Assembly (NCBI GenBank): GCA_947627115.1
Contig: CANQUQ010000001.1
Coordinates: forward strand, 1-64,000
DNA: 64,000 bases
From: an uncultured Acetatifactor sp.
Lineage (GTDB): Bacteria > Bacillota > Clostridia > Lachnospirales > Lachnospiraceae
Direction: 5' to 3'
Made by a program: the position numbers and the translations under genes. Each line of letters begins with the position of its first letter. Within the stretch, counting starts at the first letter, position 1. Shown in pieces: positions 1 to 9,335 of this stretch. The notes under the pieces are model-generated. The model was not told the DNA's origin and did no database searches. It was given only the letters and a program-made list of their open reading frames with translations.

Positions 1-71
1 ATATCGTTGCCAATACTTAAGCAAATTTGCTTGCAGCCCGCATAAACACCGGCTTTTTCAATCCCATTTCA

Positions 72-1616
72 TCACTCAAACTCTATCGTCCCCGGCGGCT
101 TACTGGTCACATCATATACCACCCTGTTCACATGCGCTACCTCATTGATGATCCGGCTGGTGATGCGCTTCAGCACGTCCCAGGGAATCTCCGCCGCCTC
201 GGCGGTCATAAAATCCACCGTATTCACGGCGCGCAACGCCACGGCGTAATCGTAGGTCCTCTCGTCGCCCATGACGCCCACGGAACGCATATTGGTCAGT
301 GCCGCAAAGTACTGATTGATCTCCCGGTCCAGGCCCGCCCTGGCAATTTCTTCCCGGTAGATGGCATCGGCGTCCTGCACAATCTTTACTTTCTCCGCGG
401 TCACCTCACCGATGATCCGGATGCCAAGACCCGGTCCGGGAAAAGGCTGACGGAATACCAGATGCTCCGGGATGCCAAGCTCCAGACCTACTTTGCGCAC
501 CTCGTCCTTGAACAGGTTCCGCAGGGGCTCTATGATCTCCTTGAAATCCACATAGTCGGGAAGCCCGCCCACATTGTGGTGAGACTTGATCACAGCAGAT
601 TCGCCGCCAAGACCGCTCTCCACCACGTCCGGATAAATGGTTCCCTGCACCAGGAAGTCCACCGCCCCGATCTTTTTTGCCTCCTCCTCGAAGACACGGA
701 TGAATTCTTCTCCGATGATCTTGCGCTTCCGCTCCGGTTCGGACACTCCGGCCAGCCTGTCATAAAAGCGCTGCCGGGCGTTCACCCGGATGAAATTCAG
801 CTTATAATTTCCTTTGGGCCCGAAGACGGCCTCCACCTCATCGCCCTCGTTCTTGCGCAGCAGCCCGTGATCCACGAACACGCAGGTAAGCTGCTCGCCC
901 ACCGCTTTGGACAGAAGCACCGCCGCCACGGAGGAATCCACGCCGCCGGACAGGGCGCATAGCACTCTGCCGCTCCCTACCTTTTCCCGGAGGGCCGTCA
1001 CATTCTCCTCCACAAAGGAATCCATCCGCCAGTCTCCTCTGCATCCGCAGATGCCCCGAACAAAATTGTACAGCATCTTGGAGCCCTCCACCGTGTGGAG
1101 CACCTCAGGATGGAACTGAATGGCATAGAGACCCCTTTCGGGACATTCCGCCGCCGCCACGGGACAGTTTGCGGTCTTTGCCACCGCCCGGAAACCGGGC
1201 GCCGTCTCTGCAATATAGTCAAAATGGCTCATCCAGCAGACAGTGCGCGAAGTCACGCCCGCGAACAGAGCGGAAGAATTGTCCACCTCCACCTCGGTCC
1301 TGCCGTACTCTCTGACAGCCGCCCTTGCCACTCTGCCTCCCAGCACATGGCTCATGAGCTGGGCGCCGTAGCAGAGTCCCAGGACGGGAATGCCCATCGC
1401 AAAAAGCTCCGGCGAGCAGGTAGCCGCCCCTTCCTCGTAGCAGCTGTTGGGGCCGCCGGTGAGGATGATGCCCCTGGGCTTCATGTCCCTGATCTTCTCA
1501 AGATCCGTTTTATAAGAATAAATTTCGCAGTACACATTGCACTCTCTGACGCGCCGTGCGACCAGCTGGTTGTACTGTCCGCCAAAGTCGATGACAACTA
1601 CCAGTTCTCTCTCCAT
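72..1616 (-). CDS. guaA: GMP synthase (glutamine-hydrolysing)
   Basis: Converts XMP to GMP with ATP and glutamine, the last step of guanine nucleotide synthesis, in the cytosol. The 514-residue protein has the normal family length. Residues 1-190 are a class I glutamine amidotransferase with the triad Cys82 (in GLCYGAQ), His169 and Glu171 (in FHPEV). Residues 200-390 are the PP-loop ATP pyrophosphatase domain with SGGVDSS at 223-229, and the C-terminal dimerisation domain ends in KPPGTIEFE, the standard ending of the family. The ATG has an upstream GAGAGGAAAG ribosome binding site, and a consensus promoter sits 64-92 bases upstream. No purine riboswitch was seen in the short leader. Very secure. 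Confidence 0.98.
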   Translation of the reverse strand: MERELVVVIDFGGQYNQLVARRVRECNVYCEIYSYKTDLEKIRDMKPRGIILTGGPNSCYEEGAATCSPELFAMGIPVLGLCYGAQLMSHVLGGRVARAAVREYGRTEVEVDNSSALFAGVTSRTVCWMSHFDYIAETAPGFRAVAKTANCPVAAAECPERGLYAIQFHPEVLHTVEGSKMLYNFVRGICGCRGDWRMDSFVEENVTALREKVGSGRVLCALSGGVDSSVAAVLLSKAVGEQLTCVFVDHGLLRKNEGDEVEAVFGPKGNYKLNFIRVNARQRFYDRLAGVSEPERKRKIIGEEFIRVFEEEAKKIGAVDFLVQGTIYPDVVESGLGGESAVIKSHHNVGGLPDYVDFKEIIEPLRNLFKDEVRKVGLELGIPEHLVFRQPFPGPGLGIRIIGEVTAEKVKIVQDADAIYREEIARAGLDREINQYFAALTNMRSVGVMGDERTYDYAVALRAVNTVDFMTAEAAEIPWDVLKRITSRIINEVAHVNRVVYDVTSKPPGTIEFE

Positions 1617-1679
1617 ACTTTCCTCTCGTTCCGCCGTTCTGGTGGCTTTATCTTGGAATTACCGCATTGCCTGATTCCT

Positions 1680-1708
1680 ATTATAAAATAGGCCGCAGGC
1701 TAAGTCAA
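1680..1708 (-). promoter_or_regulatory. Sigma-A promoter of guaA
   Basis: On the minus strand, TTGACT (1703-1708) and TATAAT (1680-1685) are separated by exactly 17 bases, about 64 bases upstream of the guaA start. The upstream pdaA gene ends at 1725, so this gives guaA its own promoter. Confidence 0.75.
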
Positions 1709-1724
1709 AACAATTTTGCCGGCC

Positions 1725-2612
1725 TTACTGTCGAAGCGGTCCTGTCTTCACAAAGTCCGACAGCGGCCGGAAGCTGTAGCCCATCTCCTCCCATTTGGTC
1801 AGCAGTTCATCCAGAATCTCCCCATTCGTCTTGGATGTATTGTGCAGCAGCACAATGGCACCGGGGTGGACGCGCCCTGTAAGCTTTTGGAAGGCTTCCT
1901 CATGGCTGGGCTGACTGTCCTGATTCCAGTCCACGTAGGCAAGGCTCCAAAAAAATGTGGTGTAACCCATATCCTTCGCCATCTGCAGGTTGACAGTGCT
2001 GTACTTGCCCTGCGGCGGTCTGTAGTACATGGCCAGGTCCTGTCCTGTGATATCCTTGAACTTGATGGCGACATCATCCATCTCCTTGCGGAAGGAGGAC
2101 GGATCAAAGATCTGCGACATATCCGGGTGATGATATGTATGATTGCCTACCGTGTGGCCCTCCTCCACCATTCGTTTTACCAGATCGGGAGCGGATTCCA
2201 GGTAGTGTCCTACCACAAAGAATGTAGCCGGGGCATCGTGCTTTTTCAGGGCATCCAGAATGGGCTGCGTATTGCCGTTCTCAAATCCGCAGTCGAATGT
2301 CAGGTAGATGAACTTATCTTCTCCCTCCGCCACAAAATATGCATTATATTCCTCCAGTTCCTCCGCGGTGACGTTTCCCGTTGGCTTCTGTCCCTCTTTT
2401 CCGAATCCCAGTCCCCAGTTCTGTGTCTCCTGCAGCGACTCGGAAACAGCCTGGCCGGTGGCCTGGCTGATCTCCGCGTAAGTCCTTGCCGCCGCTCTGC
2501 CCAACAGGAACATGGCTCCTACAAACAAAAGCGCCGGTACGACCTGCCTTTTATCAATGCGCCCGTCCCGGCTTACCTTTTTCAAAATATCCTTTACAAT
2601 GATCGTCTTCAT
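1725..2612 (-). CDS. PdaA-like polysaccharide deacetylase (CE4), membrane-anchored
   Basis: Probable peptidoglycan N-acetylmuramic acid deacetylase acting outside the membrane. In spore formers PdaA starts the muramic delta-lactam of spore cortex. The 295-residue protein has a short basic N-terminus, one membrane segment at about residues 24-40, then a NodB homology domain from about residue 100. FDCGFENG at 106-113 matches the variant PdaA first motif rather than the usual TFDDG. The metal-binding site is Asp107, His158 and His162 (GNHTYHHPD), with RPPQGKYS at 198-205 and LLHNT around His257. Family assignment is secure; the delta-lactam role is inferred from the motif variant and from the likely sporulating lineage. 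A general surface deacetylase is the alternative. Confidence 0.85.
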   Translation of the reverse strand: MKTIIVKDILKKVSRDGRIDKRQVVPALLFVGAMFLLGRAAARTYAEISQATGQAVSESLQETQNWGLGFGKEGQKPTGNVTAEELEEYNAYFVAEGEDKFIYLTFDCGFENGNTQPILDALKKHDAPATFFVVGHYLESAPDLVKRMVEEGHTVGNHTYHHPDMSQIFDPSSFRKEMDDVAIKFKDITGQDLAMYYRPPQGKYSTVNLQMAKDMGYTTFFWSLAYVDWNQDSQPSHEEAFQKLTGRVHPGAIVLLHNTSKTNGEILDELLTKWEEMGYSFRPLSDFVKTGPLRQ

Positions 2613-2691
2613 GACACACTACTCTTTCGCAGCTTTTTGTACCAGTATATGATACCGGCCGCCGTTTTATCCTACTTGAGAGCAGCTCACG

Positions 2692-3906
2692 CTAATAATA
2701 AAATCCGCCCCGGAGCAAGACGCACAGATAATCCGCTCCGCACACCAGATGGACCCCGAACAGAAGCCACTGCGTCAGCAGCTGCCATACGGGCTGGCCC
2801 CGGCGTACGGTCTCCCGCACCAGAACCACCGCGCCGGTGACGAACAGAAAGAACAGACCGTACATATAGCCCCACGCAAAGTTCATGTGTCCCGCCCGGT
2901 ATCCCTTTTCGGTCAGGAAGACCATCGTGAACAGCGCCGTTCCGAAGAGCTGCCAGGCGAACCTGAAGAGAGGAGCCTTTAATCCCTTTTTCCGCTGGAA
3001 CAGGAGCACGCTTAACGGGAAAGCGGTCGCAAGCAGAATTGCTCTCGGCACATTACCTGTCTTGTCCCTCCATGCGGTAAGAAATGACCATACGATCCCG
3101 TTCTCACTTCCGTACACCTCTCCGGTAAACATACCAAAATATTGGTATATCATTACGATGAAGGTGGGAAGGAATGCGATCCCGAACTGCCAAAAGGCTT
3201 TCATGCCCTTAAACCTGCTGCGGAACAGCCTCCACAGCATGATCACTCCGCACGTGCCCGCCAGTATCAGGGTAAAGCTTGGCTTTGTCAGAGTCGTCAG
3301 AAGCAGCATTGCGGAAAAAAGGACCGTTTCCTTCCGCAGCCAGGCATCCTTTTGTTCATAGGTCTGCAGGAGCTCCACTGCAAGAAAGAAGGTGACCACG
3401 GCAAAGGGTCTTGCCGCCAGATAGGTGGCATTGTGGAACGGATTGGGCGAGAAGGTCCCCAGATACCTTATCAGAAATCCTTCTTCAAGAGAACGGTATC
3501 TTCCGATATAGTGGAAGGGAAAGAGCATGGACACCACGAGCAATGAAAATGTCAACAGAGAGACCCAGCCGTCCGGACATTTTTCTTCCCCGCGATTCAG
3601 CAGCCGGTCCAACCAGTATATTAAGACACAGAAGGTCAGACCGTTCAGACAGGTCAACGTCACCGCCAGCGCATTGTTGGGCGTCATAAAAAAACAGAAG
3701 AGCTCAGCGATCCAGAACATTACGGGATAAGATATCTCACCGCCGCTGCTCATCCCCTGAATCTCGCTTATATATGCAACATTGTCGGAAGAATAGCTGT
3801 TTTCATAGAGCATGCACTGCTCATGGAACAAAAAGAACGTCATTCCCACATACGCTCCGAACAGCAGGGAAAAGAAAACCGTACGCCTAATATCTCGCTT
3901 TTTCAT
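2692..3906 (-). CDS. Polytopic membrane protein of unknown function (GT-C-like)
   Basis: A 404-residue protein with about ten hydrophobic segments. I do not recognise a named family with confidence. The pattern of an N-terminal membrane helix, a long polar loop (about residues 25-60) and many helices resembles GT-C-fold glycosyltransferases and other large membrane proteins of the surface-polysaccharide region later in this window. The start is set at the ATG with an AGGAGGGATACAA ribosome binding site immediately upstream; an open frame extends 46 codons further but has no such site and runs through an inverted repeat. It lies 78 bases upstream of pdaA on the same strand and 130 bases downstream of the subtilisin-like gene. 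Confidence 0.7.
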   Translation of the reverse strand: MKKRDIRRTVFFSLLFGAYVGMTFFLFHEQCMLYENSYSSDNVAYISEIQGMSSGGEISYPVMFWIAELFCFFMTPNNALAVTLTCLNGLTFCVLIYWLDRLLNRGEEKCPDGWVSLLTFSLLVVSMLFPFHYIGRYRSLEEGFLIRYLGTFSPNPFHNATYLAARPFAVVTFFLAVELLQTYEQKDAWLRKETVLFSAMLLLTTLTKPSFTLILAGTCGVIMLWRLFRSRFKGMKAFWQFGIAFLPTFIVMIYQYFGMFTGEVYGSENGIVWSFLTAWRDKTGNVPRAILLATAFPLSVLLFQRKKGLKAPLFRFAWQLFGTALFTMVFLTEKGYRAGHMNFAWGYMYGLFFLFVTGAVVLVRETVRRGQPVWQLLTQWLLFGVHLVCGADYLCVLLRGGFYY

Positions 3907-3993
3907 TTGTATCCCTCCTGGGCGCTCCGCACGCATACCGATCAATGCGGGAATGGCTGGCACAATGTCCTTCTGTTTCAACATTTTACACCG

Positions 3994-4019
3994 ATTTTCT
4001 GTCAAAGGAAACAGAAAAT
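3994..4019. repeat. 9-bp perfect inverted repeat downstream of the S8 protease gene
   Basis: ATTTTCTGT (3994-4002) and ACAGAAAAT (4011-4019) form a perfect stem with an 8-base loop between the protease stop codon and the next gene. It has no T run on either strand, so it is not a convincing intrinsic terminator; it may be an mRNA structure or an operator. Confidence 0.4.
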
Positions 4020-4036
4020 TTATATGGGAAAGGTTT

Positions 4037-5749
4037 TCACACACCGATCAGCGCGTCAAAGGTCCCCACCATATTCAGCCGCCCGTATCCCCACTCCCTG
4101 CTGGGATAAACGATATTGCTGCTGCGGGAGGCGCCCCGGATAAAGTAATTTTTGATCTGGCGGCTCTCCACCAGAGCATCGTTTCCCTCCACCACGGCCC
4201 ACTGCATGAACTGGGCCGCCGCGCCCGCGGTAATGGCCGCCGCCAGCGAGGTCCCCGACTCTTTTCCCCGGAAGGTAAAGATATCCACGCCCGGCGCGGC
4301 AAAGTCCGGCCGGATGGCACCGGTCCTGGAAAATCCCCTTCCCGAATTGATATAAAAGCCGTTGTTGGAGGAATCGTAGGCGGACACGCTGATGATTCCC
4401 TGGGCCATGGCCGGTTCCGTCAGGGTAATATAGGGCGTCGATTCCAGAAAGTATACCGGCGCGCTCAAAAACTGGGCGATGGGCAGCCACAGATGGAACT
4501 CCCCGTTATACACTGCCCCGGAGGCCTCCACCCGGAAGGTCCAGATCCCCGGCGTGGGATCCTGCACGCGCAGCTGGATCAGCTCCTCTCCGGAAGCCCG
4601 CTCCACCAGCGTTCCCGCAACGGTGATCTGCGTCTCCTCATAGACAAAACCGTAGGTGATACTGTCATTGATGCCCAGACGCAGCGGCGGAATGGTCTCC
4701 CCGCCCGGCGACTGCACTGAGACAGTGAACACATCCGGCACCTTCCCCCAAAGCTCCAGCAGAAAGCCCTGCGCCCCATCCTCCACTCTTACCTCCACCG
4801 GCACGCTCCCCGTACCGGAGATATCACTGTTAAAGCTGCCCTGATAATGATGGCGGGCGTTCCCCTCGTTTCCTCCTCCCACCACCACTGCCCGGCTCCG
4901 CTTTACCGCCACCAGGTCAAGATATCGGGACAGGGCGGAACTGCCCGCATGGTCTCCGCTGTTGGTGCCCAGCCCAAGACAGATCACCACCGGACGGCGA
5001 AAGACATCCGCAAAGGAATCCGCATACTGCACCGCCAGCATGATGTCGTTTTCCTGATAGGCCGGCACGTTTTCGGGTATCAGGTAGAAATCCCTGAAAT
5101 ACTGCTTGCACTCCTTGAGCTTTACCACCACAATGTCCGCGTCCGGCGCTGCCCCCTGATAGACCAGACCGCTGCGGATATTGCTGCCTGCCGCCACCCC
5201 CGCCAGAGCGGTGCCGTGTCCGATTTCGTCCCTGCTGGGCACCACGCTGAAGGGATCCTCCGACGCCAGCGCCCGATCGATCTCCTCCCTGCTGTACTCA
5301 GAGCCGTACTGAAAGCCTGCGGGGGGCGTTCCCGTCTGTACGGTCTGGTCCCAGATGGCAAGGATGCGGCTGCTGCCGTCCTCATTTCGGAAGATGGGAT
5401 TGGTATAGTCGATCCCGGTGTCAATGACACAGACCACCACCCCTCTTCCGGTGAGGGACAGAGGCGGCCTCTGCACCTGAGTGATCCCGCTGACGATCAG
5501 ACTGTTGGGATCAAAACCGGCGGCAACGGGTTCCGCCTGCATGAGCCCGTACAGCTTCGGCACGCTGCGGTATTCAAAAAAGTAACTGTCGGCGCTCATC
5601 ACATCCAGCCTGCTGAAATAGACCACATTGTATAGGTTTTCAATATTTGCATAACACAGATCGGTCCCGCCTGCTTCCAGCATTCGGATGGGAAAATCCG
5701 TGATCACATCATAATAGTCATTGGAGAGAATTCTGTTTTTACAGTCCAC
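4037..5749 (-). CDS. Subtilisin-like serine protease (peptidase S8), leaderless
   Basis: A 570-residue S8 peptidase with an intact triad: Asp110 (VIDTGID), His178 (GHGTALAG) and Ser501 (SGTSLAAA), plus the oxyanion Asn294 (GGGNEGN). No signal peptide is visible. A long insertion between His and Ser (about residues 300-440) looks like the beta-sandwich domain typical of clostridial Csp-type subtilisins. Csp proteases cleave the cortex hydrolase SleC during spore germination, so a germination or maturation role is possible, but several leaderless S8 paralogues with unknown roles occur in Lachnospiraceae. The start is GTG, with AAAGGGA eight bases upstream. That ribosome binding site forms one arm of the inverted repeat at 5757-5800. 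Confidence 0.85.
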   Translation of the reverse strand: MDCKNRILSNDYYDVITDFPIRMLEAGGTDLCYANIENLYNVVYFSRLDVMSADSYFFEYRSVPKLYGLMQAEPVAAGFDPNSLIVSGITQVQRPPLSLTGRGVVVCVIDTGIDYTNPIFRNEDGSSRILAIWDQTVQTGTPPAGFQYGSEYSREEIDRALASEDPFSVVPSRDEIGHGTALAGVAAGSNIRSGLVYQGAAPDADIVVVKLKECKQYFRDFYLIPENVPAYQENDIMLAVQYADSFADVFRRPVVICLGLGTNSGDHAGSSALSRYLDLVAVKRSRAVVVGGGNEGNARHHYQGSFNSDISGTGSVPVEVRVEDGAQGFLLELWGKVPDVFTVSVQSPGGETIPPLRLGINDSITYGFVYEETQITVAGTLVERASGEELIQLRVQDPTPGIWTFRVEASGAVYNGEFHLWLPIAQFLSAPVYFLESTPYITLTEPAMAQGIISVSAYDSSNNGFYINSGRGFSRTGAIRPDFAAPGVDIFTFRGKESGTSLAAAITAGAAAQFMQWAVVEGNDALVESRQIKNYFIRGASRSSNIVYPSREWGYGRLNMVGTFDALIGV

Positions 5750-5756
5750 AATAAAA

Positions 5757-5800
5757 ATCCCTTTCTCTTGCCTACAGTATCTTATGCAGGAGAAAGGGAT
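5757..5800 (-). terminator. Intrinsic terminator of the natAB-like unit, overlapping the protease ribosome binding site
   Basis: ATCCCTTTCTC (5757-5767) pairs perfectly with GAGAAAGGGAT (5790-5800), an 11-bp stem with a 22-base loop. In minus-strand RNA the stem is followed by UUUUAUU, the shape of an intrinsic terminator 32 bases after the permease stop codon. The downstream arm also contains the AAAGGGA site of the GTG-started protease gene. Read-through RNA would hide that site. Confidence 0.6.
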
Positions 5801-5832
5801 CGTGCCATATTTGAATCATAACTTTATGGCTT

Positions 5833-7077
5833 TTACCGTTTTTCTCTCCTCAGCTCCCTAAGCGCCGTGCTCAGCTTGATGGGATTTCCGTACCGCAGGG
5901 TGCCCATGCGGTAGATCCCCGCGCCCAGAGCCCCCGCCCCAAGGATAGAAAGGACAAGGATCAAAAAGGACAGTACCACCTCCCAGGCAGATACCGTGCC
6001 CATTGCGATCCTGGCGAACATGGTGCTGTAGGAGCTCACCGGCAGGAAGGAAAGCACCCTGATGACAGGCCCGTCCACATTTTCCAGCTGAAACAGGGAG
6101 AAAAAGTACACTGCCATGACCACCATCAGCAGTCCGCCGGCACTCTTGCTCACATCTTCGGTCTTGCTGACCAATGCCCCCATAGCCCCGTACAGGAAAG
6201 CGTAGAACAGGTATCCTCCCAGGCCGAACACCGCGAAGGTCACAAGCACCTCCGCCGGCACATGGAGGAACATGTCCAGCCTGCCGCCCCAGGCCTTTCT
6301 GTTGATCTGATAGGAAATCAGCGCGGCTCCCAGGATCGTCCCTGCCTGGAACAGACCGCCCAGGGCTCCGGCCGCCACTTTGCCAAAGAGCAGACTGTTG
6401 GAGGAGGTACTTGTCACAAGGACCTCAATGGCACGATTGCTCTTTTCATTCGTGACCGACACGGCGATCATCTGACCGTACATGACGATCAACATGAACA
6501 CAATGATCACCAGCAGATAACAGTACCAGAAGTTCTCTCCCGTGTCCTTGTTCAGGACCTGTTCACTGACCGTTATAGGCACATTGTACATACCTTGGAT
6601 CTCCTTCAGGCTCCAGCCCCGTGCCTTGCTGTAATTCTCGCGGTAAAGAGTCCGCATGACCTCGTCGAACCGATAGGAATTGGTATCGGACATAGATTTA
6701 TTGTAGACAAAATATTCATACTCTGTCTCTCCGGTGATCACAAATCCCGCCTTTGCTTTCTTTGACTCCACCCCGTCGATCAATTCCTGCCTTTGAGCCG
6801 CCGCCTGCCATTCCGCCTCCGGAAACAGCTCCCTCAGCACAGACTCCCGCACAGTTCCGGCCTCGTCCAGATAGAGAAAAAGGTCCCTGTCCTTCCGTTC
6901 CTGCCCGCTGTCTCCGCCCACGATCTTCACCCCCGTAAAACCGGACAGATCCACGAGTCTCGGAAGAAACGGCAGCACTAATGCCGCCAGGGCCAGCAGC
7001 ACCGTCACGGCCAGAAAGCCCTTGCTGGAAAAATATTCCTTCAGCTCATATTTTAAGACAATACAGAATTTTCTCAT
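5833..7077 (-). CDS. ABC-2 type exporter permease, NatB-like
   Basis: Membrane subunit of an ABC exporter that works with the ATPase encoded immediately upstream. The 414-residue protein has one N-terminal membrane segment (about 19-38), a large extracytoplasmic domain (about 40-180) and a block of six membrane helices, the layout of the ABC2_membrane_3 and NatB family. NatAB of Bacillus exports sodium and related systems export antimicrobials; the substrate here cannot be read from sequence. The start is placed at the ATG one base after the TAA of the ATPase gene, with GGTGGGGGTG as ribosome binding site. An upstream start would overlap the ATPase gene without need. Confidence 0.85.
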   Translation of the reverse strand: MRKFCIVLKYELKEYFSSKGFLAVTVLLALAALVLPFLPRLVDLSGFTGVKIVGGDSGQERKDRDLFLYLDEAGTVRESVLRELFPEAEWQAAAQRQELIDGVESKKAKAGFVITGETEYEYFVYNKSMSDTNSYRFDEVMRTLYRENYSKARGWSLKEIQGMYNVPITVSEQVLNKDTGENFWYCYLLVIIVFMLIVMYGQMIAVSVTNEKSNRAIEVLVTSTSSNSLLFGKVAAGALGGLFQAGTILGAALISYQINRKAWGGRLDMFLHVPAEVLVTFAVFGLGGYLFYAFLYGAMGALVSKTEDVSKSAGGLLMVVMAVYFFSLFQLENVDGPVIRVLSFLPVSSYSTMFARIAMGTVSAWEVVLSFLILVLSILGAGALGAGIYRMGTLRYGNPIKLSTALRELRREKR

Positions 7078-7078
7078 T

Positions 7079-7990
7079 TTACACCCCCACCTTCTCCACA
7101 AAAATGTCGTTCAGTGAGGGACAAAAGCTGCCGAACAGCTCCACGGGGATATCGGATCTGCCCAGGCGCTCCAGCACCTGGCTGCGTTCTGCATTTGCTG
7201 CGAGCTCCAGGATCAGGAAATCCTTCTGCACCCCGGACACCGACGCCAGCCCCGCCAATTCCCTCTCAGCTCTTTCTTTTAACCGGGCGGGAGCCATATC
7301 CTGCGCCGCAAGCACCAGCCGGTCTCTTCCGTACTCCCGCTTGATCTTGTTCAACTCTCCGGCCAGCACCACCCGTCCCTTGTCGATAATGACGATATGG
7401 TCGCAGAATTCCTCCACGTAGCTCATCTGGTGGCTGGAAAAGATCACAATGCGCTCCTCCGCTATCAGCCCGTTGATCACATCCTTCAACACCTGGGCAT
7501 TCACCGGATCCAGCCCGCTGAAGGGCTCGTCAAGTATCACGATCTGAGGTTCGTGGACCAGAGTGGCTGCCAGCTGTACCTTCTGCTGGTTCCCCTTTGA
7601 CAAGGTCTCAAGCTTTCGATCCGCGTACTCCTCCACCCCCAACCGCTTCAGCCATTTTTCAGCTCCGATCCGGGCAGACCTCCTGTCCATCCCCCGAAGG
7701 GACGCAAGAAAGATCATCTGGTCCATGACCTTGCGTTTGGGATAAAGTCCCCGTTCCTCCGGCAGATAACCGATCCTGTACTCTCCCGGCACAAATCTTT
7801 TTCCGTCCAGCAGCAGCTCCCCGCTGTCGGCGCGAAATACGTCCATCAAGATCCGTATGGTCGTAGTCTTTCCCGCGCCGTTCCGGCCCAGCAGGCCCAG
7901 CGCCCTGCCGCTCTCCACCTGAAAGCTCACACCGTGGAGCACCTTGTTTCCTCCGAAGCTTTTATGAATATCCCTGATTTCCAACAACAT
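7079..7990 (-). CDS. ABC transporter ATPase, NatA-like
   Basis: A 303-residue ATP-binding subunit for the NatB-like permease. It shows Walker A GRNGAGKT (35-42), a signature LSKGNQQKV, Walker B IVILDEPFSGLDP and the H-loop SSHQM, followed by a C-terminal extension of about 80 residues as in NatA and drug-exporter ATPases (DUF4162-like). The start is the ATG at MLLEIRDIHKSFGG, behind AAGGAG and AAAAGGCG sites. The frame is open for 47 codons further upstream, but this would read through the promoter region. The two genes form one operon with a promoter at 8031-8059 and the terminator at 5757-5800. Confidence 0.9.
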   Translation of the reverse strand: MLLEIRDIHKSFGGNKVLHGVSFQVESGRALGLLGRNGAGKTTTIRILMDVFRADSGELLLDGKRFVPGEYRIGYLPEERGLYPKRKVMDQMIFLASLRGMDRRSARIGAEKWLKRLGVEEYADRKLETLSKGNQQKVQLAATLVHEPQIVILDEPFSGLDPVNAQVLKDVINGLIAEERIVIFSSHQMSYVEEFCDHIVIIDKGRVVLAGELNKIKREYGRDRLVLAAQDMAPARLKERAERELAGLASVSGVQKDFLILELAANAERSQVLERLGRSDIPVELFGSFCPSLNDIFVEKVGV

Positions 7991-8030
7991 ATCGCCTTTT
8001 GCTCTCCTTTGTTTCTCCTTCACATAGATA

Positions 8031-8059
8031 AATATATAGCATGTCCCGACTATTTTCAA
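8031..8059 (-). promoter_or_regulatory. Sigma-A promoter of the natAB-like operon
   Basis: Minus strand: TTGAAA (8054-8059), 17-base spacer, TATATT (8031-8036), about 40 bases upstream of the ATPase start codon. It lies back to back with the HD-GYP promoter. Confidence 0.65.
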
Positions 8060-8118
8060 CCGCAGGGACCGATTCACCGTAATCTGATAGACCCTTCCGG
8101 AATAGTACAAACTATTCA

Positions 8119-8148
8119 TTGCCGTATGCAAATGAAGTGTGATATACT
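8119..8148 (+). promoter_or_regulatory. Putative promoter of the HD-GYP gene
   Basis: Plus strand: TTGCCG (8119-8124), 18-base spacer, TATACT (8143-8148), 45 bases upstream of the start codon. Confidence 0.5.
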
Positions 8149-8193
8149 CAGGAAAAGTACAAGAATATTTCCTGTTCCGTCAAAGGAGTCATC

Positions 8194-9309
8194 ATGGCCA
8201 TCAAGAGAAAATACATAAGCACACGTTTATTAAAGGAAGGAATGAAGATAGATCAGTCCATTGTGGACGCTTCAGGACGCTCCCTGATCGAAAAGGGGGC
8301 TTATTTGGATGACTTTCATATTGAATATCTCCAGGAAAAGGGTGTGGGCGGCATTTATATCCAGGAGGGAACGGCTGATCCCGATGAGTCCGACGCACAG
8401 AACGACCTGGAGCGTCTTCCCCAGTATACCAGAGAAGTCATAGAAAAGAACAGGGTGGAGGACCGGGCAAAGGTCCAGTTGACCGAGAGCGTGCGGAAGC
8501 GTGTGAGCGAGGGTATCCAGTTCCTGTACAACAATACGGATTCCTCCGACTTTACAGAAGCCACCAACAATGTGGCCAACGAGCTCATGGATACCATTAC
8601 CGCCAATGATGCCGTTGCTGTGGATATCAGTATGCTGAAGGTCAGCGACGAATACACCTTCAAGCACAGTGTGGATGTGGCTACCATGGCAATGATCATC
8701 GGCAGGAAACACGGTCTCAGCGACAGGGATATTCACGAGCTGGGAATTTCCGGGCTCTTACATGATGTGGGCAAGTCCAGGATTCCCAACGAGGTCCTGA
8801 ACAAGACCAGCAGACTGGATGATCAGGAATTTGCACTGATGAAGCAGCACACCCTGTTCGGCTTTGAGATACTGAAGAACAGGAATGAGTTCTCCGATTC
8901 CATTATGAGAGGCGTACTGCAGCACCACGAAAAGATCAACGGAAAGGGCTATCCCTTGGGGACCACGGGAGATAAGATACACCCCTATGCGAAGATCATT
9001 TCCGTTGCGGACATCTACGACGCGCTGGTGACGGAGCGCCCCTACAAAAGCGCCTTTGCCAAAAGTGACGCCATAGAGATGATCATGACCATGACGGGCG
9101 AGCTGGACTTCGATGCCATCAAAAGCTTTTTGAACAGTGTGATCCTGTATTCCGTGGACAGCATCGTGCAGCTTTCCAACGGCGAGAAGGCCAGAGTGGT
9201 GGCCAATACTCCGGAAAACTGTCTGCGCCCCAAGGTCGTGGGACTAAAGACCGGGAAGCTCTACGATCTGTACAACGATCTCTCCTGCGCCAGCATCATC
9301 ATACAGTAG
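8194..9309 (+). CDS. HD-GYP domain protein, probable cyclic-di-GMP phosphodiesterase
   Basis: A 371-residue cytosolic protein. Residues 1-130 resemble the DUF3391-type N-terminal domain common before HD-GYP modules. Residues 140-330 form the HD-GYP domain with His190-Asp191 (LLHDVGKSRIP), His244-His245-Glu246 (QHHEKINGKGYP) and the intact GYP at 252-254. These residues bind the di-metal centre that hydrolyses c-di-GMP (some members act on cGAMP). No receiver domain or membrane segment is present, so the input signal is unknown. The ATG has an AAAGGAG site six bases upstream. It is monocistronic and convergent with the ZIP transporter gene. Confidence 0.88.
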   Translation: MAIKRKYISTRLLKEGMKIDQSIVDASGRSLIEKGAYLDDFHIEYLQEKGVGGIYIQEGTADPDESDAQNDLERLPQYTREVIEKNRVEDRAKVQLTESVRKRVSEGIQFLYNNTDSSDFTEATNNVANELMDTITANDAVAVDISMLKVSDEYTFKHSVDVATMAMIIGRKHGLSDRDIHELGISGLLHDVGKSRIPNEVLNKTSRLDDQEFALMKQHTLFGFEILKNRNEFSDSIMRGVLQHHEKINGKGYPLGTTGDKIHPYAKIISVADIYDALVTERPYKSAFAKSDAIEMIMTMTGELDFDAIKSFLNSVILYSVDSIVQLSNGEKARVVANTPENCLRPKVVGLKTGKLYDLYNDLSCASIIIQ

Positions 9310-9335
9310 GATACCGCTTCGCCGACTGATCGATG

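Noticed and set aside
19-71. 16-codon frame and a 14-bp palindrome (AAGCAAATTTGCTT at 19-32) after guaA
   Set aside because: Too short to support as a gene; the palindrome lacks a loop or T run and the context is cut by the window edge.
1617-1724. Purine riboswitch before guaA
   Set aside because: The leader downstream of the promoter is about 60 bases and lacks the conserved riboswitch core.
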